Counted from the stretch's first letter, positions 19,830 to 28,194 are shown. The stretch is 64,000 bases of DNA from Rhodococcus aetherivorans (GCF_011058165.1 NZ_JAALEG010000004.1:62001-126000); one strand, 5' to 3'. The notes: generated by a model from the letters alone, not told the origin. Numbers and translations: made by a program.

Positions 19830-21146
19830 ATGACCACGCGCACCGAGCGGCTCGACGAGCTCCCGTTCACCCGCAAACACGGCAGGCTGCTGCTCGGCTC
19901 CGGTGTGGGCTGGGCGCTCGACGCCATGGACGTCGGGCTCATCTCGTTCGTGATGGCCGCCCTGGCGGTGCAGTGGGGCCTGAGCACGACCCAGCTGTCG
20001 TGGATCGGTTCGATCGGCTTCGTCGGGATGGCCGTCGGCGCCGCGCTCGGCGGCCTGCTCGCCGACCGGATCGGCCGGCGCCAGGTGTTCGCGGTGACAC
20101 TGCTGGTGTACGGCCTGGCCACCGGTGCCGCCGCGCTCGCCGGCTCCGTCGCGGTGCTGATCGTGCTGCGGTTCGTCGTCGGTTTGGGTCTCGGGGCCGA
20201 ACTTCCGGTGGCGTCGACCCTCGTCAGTGAATACGCGCCGCGCCGGCAGCGCGGCCGCATGGTGGTGGCGCTCGAGGCGTTCTGGGCGGCCGGGTGGATC
20301 CTCGCCGCCCTCATCGGCTACTTCGTGATCCCGCTCGGCGACGACGGCTGGCGCTGGGCGTTGGCCGTGGGGATCGTCCCCACCCTGTACGCGGTGGTCG
20401 TGCGGTTCGGCCTGCCCGAATCCGTCCGGTACCTCGAGAGCCGTGGCCGCTACGGCGAGGCCGAGACGGCCGTCCGGTCCTTCGAGACGTCCGCCGGCGT
20501 CGACGCGCCCCCGGACCAGGAGGAGACGTCGCGCCCGGTGCGCACCGACCCGGCGGCGGCCGAGTCGATCTGGTCGTCGCGGCTGCGGCGCCGGACCGTC
20601 GCCCTGTGGACGGTGTGGTTCGGCATCAACCTCTCGTACTACGGGGCCTTCATCTGGCTGCCCAGTCTGCTGGTCACCCAGGGCTTCGATTTGGTGAAGT
20701 CCTTCCAGTACACGCTGATCATCACGCTCGCGCAGTTGCCGGGGTACGCGGTCGCCGCGTGGCTGATCGAGGTGTGGGGGCGGCGCGCCACCCTGGCGAG
20801 TTTCCTCGTCGGCTCGGCGGCGGCCGCGGGGCTGTTCGGCCTCGCCGACACCCCCACCCGGATCGTCGCCGCCGGAATGGCGTTGTCGTTCTTCAACCTC
20901 GGCGCGTGGGGCGCGCTGTACGCGATCGGTCCGGAACTGTATCCGACGTCGGTGCGGGCCGCCGGGACCGGTGCGGCGGCCGCGTTCGGGCGCATCGCGT
21001 CGATCCTGGCGCCGCTGCTGGTGCCCGGGCTGCTCACGGCCGGCGGCAACCCGCTCGTCTTCGGGGTGTTCGCGGCGGCGTTCGCCGTCGCCGCCGTCGC
21101 CGCCTACACGCTGCCGGAACGCAAGGGGCAGGTGCTCGAGGCCTGA
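19830..21146 (+). CDS. MFS transporter (sugar-porter/NiaP-like)
   Basis: A 438-residue major facilitator with 12 predicted helices. It has the sugar-porter-like motif GGLLADRIGRRQ between helices 2 and 3 and ELPVASTLVSEYAPRRQRGRM after helix 4, then LIEVWGRRAT in the second half. The overall pattern (short N-terminus, GWALDAMDVGLISFV in helix 1) resembles the bacterial niacin permease NiaP and related aromatic-acid transporters. No ribosome binding site is visible before the ATG; the transcript may start within the palindromic operator. The substrate is uncertain. Confidence 0.8.
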   Translation: MTTRTERLDELPFTRKHGRLLLGSGVGWALDAMDVGLISFVMAALAVQWGLSTTQLSWIGSIGFVGMAVGAALGGLLADRIGRRQVFAVTLLVYGLATGAAALAGSVAVLIVLRFVVGLGLGAELPVASTLVSEYAPRRQRGRMVVALEAFWAAGWILAALIGYFVIPLGDDGWRWALAVGIVPTLYAVVVRFGLPESVRYLESRGRYGEAETAVRSFETSAGVDAPPDQEETSRPVRTDPAAAESIWSSRLRRRTVALWTVWFGINLSYYGAFIWLPSLLVTQGFDLVKSFQYTLIITLAQLPGYAVAAWLIEVWGRRATLASFLVGSAAAAGLFGLADTPTRIVAAGMALSFFNLGAWGALYAIGPELYPTSVRAAGTGAAAAFGRIASILAPLLVPGLLTAGGNPLVFGVFAAAFAVAAVAAYTLPERKGQVLEA

Positions 21147-21149
21147 GCC

Positions 21150-21794
21150 CTACGCCCGTGCGGGCGGCGCCTGGCTGCAGGCCGTCGCCACGGCGAAGGC
21201 CCCGAGGGCCGTGCCGGTGACGAGGCGCTGCGCCCGCACGGCCCGCGGGTGCGTTGCCACGCGGCGCGCGACGGCTGCCGCGCCGAGCACGATCAACCCG
21301 TTCACCGTCAGCGCCACCCCGATCTGGACCGCGCCGAGCACGAGTAATTGCCGCCACTCGGGACCGGCGGCGGGCGAGACGAACTGGGGCAGCAGCGCCG
21401 CATACATCAGGGCGATCTTCGGGTTGAGCACGTTCGTCGCGAGGCCCATGCCGAACAGTCGCGCCGCCGAGTGCTCGGTCGCAGGGGCCGGGGCGAAGAG
21501 TGCACCGCCGCCGGGACGCAGGATGCCCCATGCGAGATACGCGAGATAGCCCGCGCCGGCGAACCGCAGGAGATCGTGGGCGACGGGGACCGCGGCGAAC
21601 AGGGCGGAGAGCCCGGCCGCAGTGGCGAGCAGGTAGCAGAGGAACCCGGCGCCGACACCCGCGAGGGACACCAGGCCGGCCCGGCGGCCCTGCGCCAGCG
21701 ACCGGGAGGTCAGGTACATCATGTTCGGGCCGGGCGTGAGGACCATGCCCAGCGCGACCACGGCCACCCCGGCCGCAGCGGAGGCAGAAACCAC
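21150..21794 (-). CDS. LysE-family amino-acid exporter
   Basis: A 214-residue inner-membrane exporter with six hydrophobic segments and the family start ALGMVLTPGPNMMYLTSRSLAQGRRAG in overlapping parts (residues about 14-40), then GMGLATNVLNPKIALMYAALLPQF. RhtB/LysE proteins export basic or neutral amino acids or their analogues. The GTG start at 21794 has AAGGGG upstream. Divergent from a LysR-type regulator, the standard arrangement of lysE-lysG pairs, which implies induction by an accumulated amino acid. Confidence 0.88.
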   Translation of the reverse strand: MVSASAAAGVAVVALGMVLTPGPNMMYLTSRSLAQGRRAGLVSLAGVGAGFLCYLLATAAGLSALFAAVPVAHDLLRFAGAGYLAYLAWGILRPGGGALFAPAPATEHSAARLFGMGLATNVLNPKIALMYAALLPQFVSPAAGPEWRQLLVLGAVQIGVALTVNGLIVLGAAAVARRVATHPRAVRAQRLVTGTALGAFAVATACSQAPPARA

Positions 21795-21889
21795 GGGAAC
21801 CCCTTCCGTTCGGGACAGGATCGAGAGTGCCGCGCGGAAACGTGCACGTCCATCACGGCTTTGTGCAGGGTTCTGTGTAATGTTGCTAC

Positions 21890-22780
21890 ATGTTCGACGT
21901 CGACGGGCTCGTGGCCCTGCGTGCGCTGCGTGACCACGGCACGGTCACCGAGGCCGCGAGCGCCCTCGGCTACACGCCCTCCGCCGTCAGCCAGCGCGTC
22001 AAACGGCTCGAGCGACGCCTCGGCGCGGCCCTCACGGCCCCGGCGGGCCGCCGGGTGGTGCTCACCCCCGCCGCCCAGCGCCTCCTCGACGACGCCGAAC
22101 CCCTTCTCGGGCAGCTGGAATCGGCCTTCTTCCGGGTCTCGGGATCGTCGCGGATCGCCGGCGCGGTCACGGTGGCGGCATTCACGACGGCGATCCGGGC
22201 CGGCATCCCCGCGGCGCTGGCCTCGGCCACCATGGGCCGGCCGGATCTGTCCGTCAGGGTCGTCGAGGCCGACCCGGTCGACGCTGCCCTGAGGGTGGCC
22301 ACCGGGCGGGCCGACGTCGCCGTGCTGCACCACTGGCGGTCGCTGCCGCGGGTGTTGCCCGACACCCTCGTCGCCGAACATGTGCTCGACGACGGCGCCG
22401 ACGTGATCGTGCGCGCGGACCATCCGCCGGCCCTCGGCGAAACGCTCTCACCGCAACAGCTCTCGTCGTCGGACTGGGTGTCCACCGGCGAGGGGACGCT
22501 GTGCCACGAATGGCTGATGTCCATGTTCGCCGGGCACGGCCTGCGCCCCCGGATCACCTGCACGTCGAGTGACTTCGACATCCATCTGGACTTCGTGCGC
22601 GCCGGGCTCGCCGCCGCGCTGGTCCCGCGACTGGGCCGCAGGCCGCTGGGACCGGACCTGGTGGCGATACCCGCGCCCGGCGCCGTGCGGGTCGTCAGCG
22701 TCGTCCGGCGCGCCGGTCAGGTCGACGACCCGACCCTTGCGCACGTCGTGTCGCACCTGCGCATGTCGTTGGGCGCGTAA
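21890..22780 (+). CDS. LysR-family regulator of the divergent exporter
   Basis: A 296-residue LysR protein: winged helix at the N-terminus (LRALRDHGTVTEAASALGYTPSAVSQRVKRLE in parts, residues about 8-40) and a two-lobed periplasmic-binding-like effector domain. The order of genes (exporter divergent from LysR with 95 bases between) mirrors LysE/LysG and ArgO/ArgP systems. The ATG at 21890 has no clear Shine-Dalgarno. A long hairpin follows the gene. Confidence 0.85.
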   Translation: MFDVDGLVALRALRDHGTVTEAASALGYTPSAVSQRVKRLERRLGAALTAPAGRRVVLTPAAQRLLDDAEPLLGQLESAFFRVSGSSRIAGAVTVAAFTTAIRAGIPAALASATMGRPDLSVRVVEADPVDAALRVATGRADVAVLHHWRSLPRVLPDTLVAEHVLDDGADVIVRADHPPALGETLSPQQLSSSDWVSTGEGTLCHEWLMSMFAGHGLRPRITCTSSDFDIHLDFVRAGLAAALVPRLGRRPLGPDLVAIPAPGAVRVVSVVRRAGQVDDPTLAHVVSHLRMSLGA

Positions 22781-22794
22781 CCGCCGAGGCCCCG

Positions 22795-22851
22795 CGAGTG
22801 CGCACGTCTCGCGCCGATTTCCGAGGACGCGCGACGGGATGTGCGCACTCG
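22795..22851. terminator. Inverted repeat downstream of the LysR gene
   Basis: Perfect 11-base arms CGAGTGCGCAC (22795-22805) and GTGCGCACTCG (22841-22851), 35-base centre. It starts 14 bases after the LysR stop and would end that transcript. The right arm overlaps the end of the truncated AraC relic, so the relic was cut close to this element. Confidence 0.6.
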
Positions 22852-22889
22852 GTGCGCGTGGAGTCATCCTTCTGTGCATTCCCAGCCAT
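22845..22889 (-). pseudogene. 5' relic of a third AraC-type regulator
   Basis: Reading minus from the ATG at 22889, the first 15 codons (MAGNAQKDDSTRTEC) match the first codons of the AraC gene at 27167-28171 (MTDSAPKDDSPCT): 31 of 39 bases agree in one ungapped register by my count, including the stretch AAGGATGACTCC. The first seven bases instead match the AraC gene at 30603-31625 (ATGGCTG). A CRP-like site lies 24 bases upstream of the ATG, exactly as in both intact genes. Similarity stops after about codon 15 and the frame continues into unrelated sequence, so this is a truncated fossil left when the regulator body was deleted. Confidence 0.65.
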
Positions 22890-22912
22890 GTTCGCCCGCC
22901 ATCCGGGGACCT

Positions 22913-22928
22913 AGTGTTCCAGATCACA
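22913..22928. promoter_or_regulatory. CRP/GlxR-like site, copy 1 (IclR promoter)
   Basis: AGTGTTCCAGATCACA fits the GTG-N8-CAC core of actinobacterial CRP/GlxR sites (TGTGA-N6-TCACA). It is flanked by CT and identical over 18 bases (CTAGTGTTCCAGATCACA) to copy 2. It lies 66 bases upstream of the IclR-type gene and 24 bases from the relic AraC start. Confidence 0.6.
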
Positions 22929-22993
22929 AGCATCCGGCGGCGGGTGGTGCGCATTCGAGGCCCCCGCCGCGACCCGAAAGGACGGACCTGGAC

Positions 22994-23821
22994 GTGGCGT
23001 CACTGCAGACGGTGCAGAGGATCGGACCGGTGCTGGACCTGTTCACGGTGCAGCAACCCGAGTGGGGAGTCTCCGAGGTCGCGGCGGCGATCGACGTTCC
23101 CCGATCGAGCGCGCACGCCCTGCTGTCGAGCCTGGTCGACACGGGGCTGCTCCAGTGCCGCGCACGCGGACGCTACCGGCTCGGTTGGCGCGTCGTGGAG
23201 CTGGGAGAGACGCTGCGCGGCACCGTCGACGTCCGGTCCTGTGCCGCCCCGGTCCTCGAGCGCCTGGTGGAGAAGTACGGCGAGACAACTCATCTCGCGG
23301 TCATGGATCGATGGAACGTCCTCTATGTGGACAAGATTCTCGGCAATCACAACATCACCGTGCAGGGTGCGCGGATCGGGACGCGCCTGGATGCGCATTC
23401 CACGGCGGTGGGCAAGGTGCTGCTCGCGCAACTCGAGGAGATCGAGGTGCGCCGGTATCTGGCCATGCGCCCGTTGCGGCGGCTGACACCGTCGACCACC
23501 ACGAACCCCCAGGCACTTCTGGACGCCCTGGCCGGTGTGCGCTCGGCCGGCTTCGCTGCGGACCTCGGGGAGACGGTCTCGGAGGTGCACTGCGTCGCCG
23601 CCCCGGTGCGCGACGACCTGGGTTCCGTCGTGGCGGCCGTGAGCGTGAGCGTGCCCGCGACGCGCTTCGTCCAGCGGCGACCGCAGCTCGAGCGGGCCGT
23701 GGTCGGTGCCGCGCACGAGATCACCCGGGCGATCGCCGAAGCCCACGACTGCAGTCCCGTGCTCCTGCGGGACGACCCGGGTGCCGCCGGTTTGACGGCG
23801 GCGAGCCCACGCGCCTCCTGA
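22994..23821 (+). CDS. IclR-family transcriptional regulator
   Basis: A 275-residue IclR regulator: winged helix-turn-helix (SEVAAAIDVPRSSAHALLSSLVDTG in parts, residues about 21-47) and an effector-binding GAF-like domain containing GTRLDAHSTAVGKVLLA and a typical C-terminal SVSVPATRF. IclR proteins often control aromatic catabolism. The GTG at 22994 follows AAAGGA at somewhat long spacing. It is the first gene of the hydratase-decarboxylase-tautomerase operon (next start 45 bases downstream) and a candidate for binding the conserved TTCGGNTATCCCGAAC motif found twice in the island. Confidence 0.88.
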   Translation: MASLQTVQRIGPVLDLFTVQQPEWGVSEVAAAIDVPRSSAHALLSSLVDTGLLQCRARGRYRLGWRVVELGETLRGTVDVRSCAAPVLERLVEKYGETTHLAVMDRWNVLYVDKILGNHNITVQGARIGTRLDAHSTAVGKVLLAQLEEIEVRRYLAMRPLRRLTPSTTTNPQALLDALAGVRSAGFAADLGETVSEVHCVAAPVRDDLGSVVAAVSVSVPATRFVQRRPQLERAVVGAAHEITRAIAEAHDCSPVLLRDDPGAAGLTAASPRAS

Positions 23822-23866
23822 CCACGAATCCGACCGCACGAACGAGACAAGCGAAAAAGAGGAGCC

Positions 23867-24661
23867 ATGGACACCGCCGCCCACAAGGCCGCAGACCGAC
23901 TGCTCGAGGTGTATCGCACGGGGGAACCGATCGATCCGCTCACCCCGGACCATCCCGACGCGTCGATCGAACTCGCCTACCGGATCCAACAGCTGCAGGT
24001 CGAGCAGTGGACGCTGGCCGGTGATGTCGTCAAGGGCCACAAGGTGGGCTTGGCCTCCCGCGCGATCCAGCGGCAGATGGGCGTCGATCAACCCGATTTC
24101 GGGCACCTGACCGCGAGCATGTTCCACCTCGAGCACCAGCCGATCCCCGCCGGCCGCTTCCTGCAGCCGCGGATCGAGCCCGAGGTGGCGTTCGTGCTCG
24201 GCCGGCCGCTGGCCGGTCCGGGCGTCACCGCCGCCGAAGCCGCGCGGGCCGTGGACTTCGTGCTGCCCGCACTCGAGATCGTCGACTCGCGGATCCGGGA
24301 CTGGAAGATCGGCATCTTCGACACCATCGCGGACAATGCCTCCTCCGGCGGCGTGATCCTGGGGAGCCGGCCGGTCTCCCTCGGCGACGTCGACCTGAGG
24401 CTGATCGGATGCACGCTCCACATAGGCGGTGAACTCACGGCGACGGGAGCAGGCGGAGCCGTGCTCGGGTCCCCGCTCAACGCACTGGTGTGGCTGGCCA
24501 ACACGGTCGGCCCGCTCGGGGTCACCCTCGAACCGGGGCATGTGGTGCTTCCAGGTTCCATGACCAGGGCGTTCCCGGTGGCGGCGGGCGACTCCGTCGT
24601 GGCGAACATCAGCGGACTCGGCAGCGTCACCGCCGTGCTCGGAGGAAAGGACGAGAAATGA
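23867..24661 (+). CDS. 2-hydroxypenta-2,4-dienoate hydratase (MhpD/DmpE-like)
   Basis: A 264-residue member of the hydratase/decarboxylase family of meta-cleavage pathways. It carries KGHKVGLASRAIQRQMGVD, PRIEPEVAFVLGRPL with metal-binding Glu residues, and EIVDSRIRDWKIGIFDTIADNASS. It adds water to 2-hydroxy-2,4-dienoates (alkyl-substituted in this pathway) to give 4-hydroxy-2-oxoacids, the substrate of the aldolase at 37011. AAGAGGAGCC precedes the ATG. It overlaps the next gene (ATGA). Assignment to hydratase versus decarboxylase relative to its paralogue next door rests on general likeness and could be swapped. Confidence 0.85.
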   Translation: MDTAAHKAADRLLEVYRTGEPIDPLTPDHPDASIELAYRIQQLQVEQWTLAGDVVKGHKVGLASRAIQRQMGVDQPDFGHLTASMFHLEHQPIPAGRFLQPRIEPEVAFVLGRPLAGPGVTAAEAARAVDFVLPALEIVDSRIRDWKIGIFDTIADNASSGGVILGSRPVSLGDVDLRLIGCTLHIGGELTATGAGGAVLGSPLNALVWLANTVGPLGVTLEPGHVVLPGSMTRAFPVAAGDSVVANISGLGSVTAVLGGKDEK

Positions 24662-25446
24662 GCGACCAGTTGTGGAGCGCGGCCCGCGTCGCCGACGTGC
24701 TGCTGCGTGCGGAGGACACCGCGACCCCGCAGACGTCGATCCTCGCGGAATGGGACGGACTGGACCTGGGGACCGCGTACGCCGCGCAGGACATCGCGTT
24801 GCGCATGCGGCTCGCCCGCGGCGAGCGGCTCACCGGCGTGAAGCTCGGGGTCACGTCGAAGGCGAAGCAACGGCAGGTGGGCGTGGACTCGCCGTCCACC
24901 GCGTGGCTCACGGACCGGATGATCCTGCCGATCGGCGAGCCTGTCCCGCGCGAGAAGATGATCCACGCCCGCGCGGAGCCGGAGATCGCGTTCGTCATGG
25001 GCCGCAGGCTCGAGGGACCCGGGGTCTCGGCCGCGACCGCGCTGGCCGCGGTGGAGCACGTGGTCGGCGCGATCGAGATCATCGACAGCCGGTTCTCCGG
25101 CTACCAGTTCTCGATGATGGACGCCGTCGCGGACAACAACTCGTCCGGACGGTACGTGACCGGTCCGGTCGGCCGTGCGCCGGAGGATCTCGATCTCGCC
25201 CTCGAGGCGTGCCTGCTCGAGGTCGACGGCGAGGTGGTGGACTCGGCGACGGGCGCCGCGGTGCACGGACATCCCGCGGAGGCGCTGGCCTTCGCCGCGA
25301 ACACCCTGGCCGAGCGGGGACTCGCCATCGAGGCAGGGTGGGTGGTGCTCACCGGCGGCATGACCGACGCGGTGCCGGTGCAGCCGGGGGCGCGCATCGC
25401 CGCGCACTTCACCACCCTCGGCACCGTCACCGTCGCGGGAGGCTGA
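24658..25446 (+). CDS. 4-oxalocrotonate (2-oxo-3-hexenedioate) decarboxylase
   Basis: A 262-residue paralogue of the upstream hydratase with the decarboxylase-branch motifs LTGVKLGVTSKAKQRQVGVD, HARAEPEIAFVMGRRL and IEIIDSRFSGYQFSMMDAVADNNSSGRYV. DmpH/XylI enzymes remove CO2 from 2-oxo-3-hexenedioate (or its alkyl homologue) and physically associate with the hydratase, which fits the overlapping gene order here. The tautomerase gene begins two bases after its stop. Confidence 0.87.
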   Translation: MSDQLWSAARVADVLLRAEDTATPQTSILAEWDGLDLGTAYAAQDIALRMRLARGERLTGVKLGVTSKAKQRQVGVDSPSTAWLTDRMILPIGEPVPREKMIHARAEPEIAFVMGRRLEGPGVSAATALAAVEHVVGAIEIIDSRFSGYQFSMMDAVADNNSSGRYVTGPVGRAPEDLDLALEACLLEVDGEVVDSATGAAVHGHPAEALAFAANTLAERGLAIEAGWVVLTGGMTDAVPVQPGARIAAHFTTLGTVTVAGG

Positions 25447-25448
25447 CG

Positions 25449-25646
25449 ATGCCGTTCATCGACGTGACGATCGCGGAGGGGCGCAGCCCGGACGAGCTCC
25501 GGAGGCTGATCCACGAACTGACCCAGGCGGCGCACCGGGCCCTGGACGCGCCGCTGCCCAACATCCGGGTGGTGCTGCGGGAGACGCCGAAGACACACTT
25601 CGCGGCGGGTGATGTGACGATCGCCGAGCGTGAGACACGGGCCTGA
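25449..25646 (+). CDS. 4-oxalocrotonate tautomerase
   Basis: A 65-residue tautomerase. The initiator Met is followed by Pro (MPFIDVTIAEGRS), giving the catalytic N-terminal proline after Met removal, and an Arg in the RVVLRE strand corresponds to the substrate-binding region. It interconverts 2-hydroxymuconate and 2-oxo-3-hexenedioate before decarboxylation. It is the last gene of the IclR-hydratase-decarboxylase operon. A second, longer tautomerase-family gene lies at 34106. Confidence 0.88.
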   Translation: MPFIDVTIAEGRSPDELRRLIHELTQAAHRALDAPLPNIRVVLRETPKTHFAAGDVTIAERETRA

Positions 25647-25650
25647 ACGG

Positions 25651-25670
25651 TCCGGATATCCCGAACTGCG
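25651..25670. promoter_or_regulatory. Conserved island motif, copy A
   Basis: The 20-mer here matches copy B (39074-39093) at 17 of 20 positions, sharing TATCCCGAAC followed by NGCG and a preceding TYCGG. It starts four bases after the tautomerase stop and lies 108 bases before the acyl-CoA dehydrogenase start. Recurrence at two separated promoters of the same pathway suggests a regulator binding site, possibly of the IclR protein. Confidence 0.5.
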
Positions 25671-25730
25671 ACAACGCCCGCCGGCGACGAAGTCGAGCAT
25701 CGTGATCGGACCGGATCGGGGCGGGGCCGC

Positions 25731-25765
25731 GGGATACACAAGGGAGACACCATCCCCTGTATCCC
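25731..25765. promoter_or_regulatory. Inverted repeat before the acyl-CoA dehydrogenase gene
   Basis: Perfect 8-base arms GGGATACA (25731-25738) and TGTATCCC (25758-25765), 19-base centre, ending 12 bases before the ATG at 25778. It may be an operator for the acyl-CoA dehydrogenase gene or a leader hairpin; no regulator is identified. Confidence 0.5.
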
Positions 25766-25777
25766 CCGGAGAACCCG

Positions 25778-27043
25778 ATGACGTCGAACCGACAGCGCGC
25801 CCTGACCCTGGTTGCCGAGCCCGAGCCCGGCTGCGAACGGGTGGCGGACCGGATGTACCACGACCTGCTGTCGCCACCGGGGGTGCGACAGGTGCGCGAC
25901 CGCGTCCGGGACTTCGCCACCCGGGCCGTCGCGCCGATCGCCGGCCGGATCGCCGGCGGGGACGAGCGCCTCGACGGGTTCCCGCGGGACGCGTTCGAGG
26001 CCATGGCCTCGAACGGTCTGTTCCGCATTCCCTTCACCGCGGACGTCGGTGGCGACGGACTCACGCATCGCGCCACGGCCACCGCGGTGGCCGTCGAGGA
26101 ACTGGCGTACTACTCCAACAGTGTCGCCGCCATCTACGACGTCCATTGCATCCTCGCCGGCACGGCACTGGACCAGGGCACCGAGGAGCAACGGCACCGA
26201 TGGCTGCGTCCCGTCGTCGACGGGGAGATCGTCGGGTCGTTCGCGACGAGTGAGCCCGGTGCGTCGAGCGATCTCTCTCCCGAAGCGGTGCAGACCGTCG
26301 CGAGCCCGGACGGCGACGGGTGGGTACTCACCGGCCGCAAGCGGTGGATCACCAATTCGGTCGTCGCCGGCGTCGTCGTCGTGCTCGCCCGGACCGGCGA
26401 CAGCCTCACCACCTTCATCGTTCCCACCAGCGCACCGGGCGTCACCGTCGGCACACCCGACCGCAAACTCGGCAACCGCGGGCAGATCACGGCCGACGTG
26501 ATCCTCGACCGTGTTCGGCTCGGACCGGAAGCGGTGCTCGGGCGGGTCGGCGGCGGCCTGCGCGTCGCGCTCCGGACACTCACGTACGGCCGCATCGGAA
26601 TCGGCGCCGCCGGCGTCGGCATGGCGCAGGCCGCCTTCGACCGCACCGTCGCGCATCTGAAGTCGCGGCACGCGTTCGGTGGTTCGCTGGCTTCCAAACA
26701 GCACTGGCAGTTCGTGATGGCCGACTACGCGGCGGACCTCGAGGCCGCCCGCAGCCTGTACCTGAAAGCGGCTCTTCGGCTCGACGCCGGGGAGCATTTT
26801 CCCGAGCCCGAAGCGGCGATGGCGAAGCTGCGCGGCACCGACCTGGCGGCGCGCATCGCCCGGGATGCCGTGCAGGCGTTCGGCGGACTCGGATTCGTGC
26901 AGTCCCTCGGAGCCGACGACACCGAAGGACCGGTCGAGGCGATATACCGGGACAGCAAGATCGGTGAGATCTACGAGGGCGCCAACGAGATCCAGCGATG
27001 GGTCCTCGCACGACAGATCTTCGGACGCGATCACACCGGATAA
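25778..27043 (+). CDS. Acyl-CoA dehydrogenase
   Basis: A 421-residue flavoprotein of the acyl-CoA dehydrogenase family. Visible are FATSEPGASSD (FAD/substrate segment, about residue 155), RKRWITNSV, YGRIGIGAAGVGMAQAAFD and the C-terminal QAFGGLGFVQ with EIYEGANEIQRWVLARQIFG containing the catalytic-base Glu region. It oxidises an acyl-CoA to the enoyl-CoA. In this island a sensible substrate is the butyryl- or pentanoyl-CoA-like product released when alkylcatechols are degraded. GGAG precedes the ATG. It is separated from the tautomerase by 131 bases with two candidate operators, so it probably has its own promoter. Confidence 0.88.
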   Translation: MTSNRQRALTLVAEPEPGCERVADRMYHDLLSPPGVRQVRDRVRDFATRAVAPIAGRIAGGDERLDGFPRDAFEAMASNGLFRIPFTADVGGDGLTHRATATAVAVEELAYYSNSVAAIYDVHCILAGTALDQGTEEQRHRWLRPVVDGEIVGSFATSEPGASSDLSPEAVQTVASPDGDGWVLTGRKRWITNSVVAGVVVVLARTGDSLTTFIVPTSAPGVTVGTPDRKLGNRGQITADVILDRVRLGPEAVLGRVGGGLRVALRTLTYGRIGIGAAGVGMAQAAFDRTVAHLKSRHAFGGSLASKQHWQFVMADYAADLEAARSLYLKAALRLDAGEHFPEPEAAMAKLRGTDLAARIARDAVQAFGGLGFVQSLGADDTEGPVEAIYRDSKIGEIYEGANEIQRWVLARQIFGRDHTG

Positions 27044-27128
27044 CGGAACATTCTCCGCACATCATTCGGAGCGCGGGACGGTCGTCGATCTCCGGCGAGG
27101 CAACGGGACGAACGGTTCTCGCGGGACT

Positions 27129-27154
27129 GCGGACGCGCGGTGCACGCGGTCCGC
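27129..27154. terminator. Hairpin between convergent acyl-CoA dehydrogenase and AraC genes
   Basis: Arms GCGGAC (27129-27134) and GTCCGC (27149-27154) enclose a GC-rich centre. The 123-base convergent gap holds no other feature I can support. Confidence 0.4.
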
Positions 27155-27166
27155 CCGTCCCGGCGA

Positions 27167-28171
27167 CTATCGTACGGCTCGACCGAGCCGGAAATGCGCG
27201 GGGCTGGAGCCGAACTGCCGACGGAAGGCACGGCTGAAGTGGGACACGTCCCGGAAGCCGACCAGGCCGCTGATCTCGGTGACCGTGAGGTCGGTTTCCG
27301 ACAGCAGGGCACGCGCGCGTCCGAGGCGTACCTGGTACAGCCAGGTGCGGGGGGTGGTTCCCGCCGTGCTGAACAACTTGTGGATGTACCGCACGGACAT
27401 TCCGAGTTCCGCGCCGACATCGGCGAGCGTGTGGTCGGGGTCTCGGAGATACCGGACCATGGTGCTCTGCACTTTGCGAAGGTCGTCCGCGTGGATCCGC
27501 TTCGTGGCGCTCAACGGGGGCGACTGTTCACCGATCGCGCTCACGAGCAGATCCAGCGCCGCGGCCGCAACGGTTGCCGAAGAGCCCTGCGACAAGGGGG
27601 TATCGGCGGTGGCGACCTCGACGAGGAACCGGGACACGAACCGTCCGATTCCGGACTGTCCGGAAATGCCCTGGCCTGTCACGCTGTTCATGAGCTCGAC
27701 AGGAAGGCGGGAGGTCAGCTGCTCACGCGGCGTGCGCAGCACGATCTGCTCGAATTCGGTTGTGGCGTCGACGACGAACGGTGCCGACGAGTCGACGATG
27801 CCGAAGGCGCCGTCGGTGAGGGTCGCCGACCGGGTCCCCTGCGTCAGGATCGCGGAACCGCGCGTGATCAAGCACAGCAGGTAGTCGTCGTTCGGATCCG
27901 AGGTGATCATCGACGGTGTCCGCACCACCGCGTGCGGATCGGCATGCACCACACTGACGGTCATCTCCCCGAGCGGGCGCGCGACCAGATCCGCCGCGAA
28001 ACGGTCGTGCGTCTGCGGCCAGTCGACGTCCATCTCGCAGTAGGTCGTCTCGAGCGTGTCCGTCCACCGGGCACGACCTTCGGTGGACTCCAGTTCGCGC
28101 GTGCTCAGCGCCAATCTCCGGCCGGACGCCGCGGTGCACGGGGAGTCATCCTTCGGTGCACTGTCGGTCAT
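27167..28171 (-). CDS. AraC-family regulator of the P450 operon
   Basis: A 334-residue AraC/XylS regulator: an N-terminal AraC-binding-like domain (residues about 20-200) and two C-terminal helix-turn-helix motifs (LADVGAELGMSVRYIHKLFSTAG and VTEISGLVGFRDVSHFSRAFRRQFG). The ATG at 28171 follows GGAGG; a GTG four codons upstream is also in frame, but the ATG position is the one conserved with the second AraC gene. Divergent from the guaiacol demethylase genes, which it presumably activates in the presence of guaiacol or phenol. Very similar in layout and start region to the AraC gene at 30603, so the two are paralogues from a duplication. Confidence 0.88.
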   Translation of the reverse strand: MTDSAPKDDSPCTAASGRRLALSTRELESTEGRARWTDTLETTYCEMDVDWPQTHDRFAADLVARPLGEMTVSVVHADPHAVVRTPSMITSDPNDDYLLCLITRGSAILTQGTRSATLTDGAFGIVDSSAPFVVDATTEFEQIVLRTPREQLTSRLPVELMNSVTGQGISGQSGIGRFVSRFLVEVATADTPLSQGSSATVAAAALDLLVSAIGEQSPPLSATKRIHADDLRKVQSTMVRYLRDPDHTLADVGAELGMSVRYIHKLFSTAGTTPRTWLYQVRLGRARALLSETDLTVTEISGLVGFRDVSHFSRAFRRQFGSSPAHFRLGRAVR

Positions 28172-28194
28172 GTTCCCGCTCACCTCCGCCTTCT

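Noticed and set aside
22695-22889. The relic AraC start considered as a functional 64-residue gene
   Set aside because: After about 15 codons the frame runs antisense into the LysR gene end and loses all similarity to the AraC proteins, so truncation is the better explanation.
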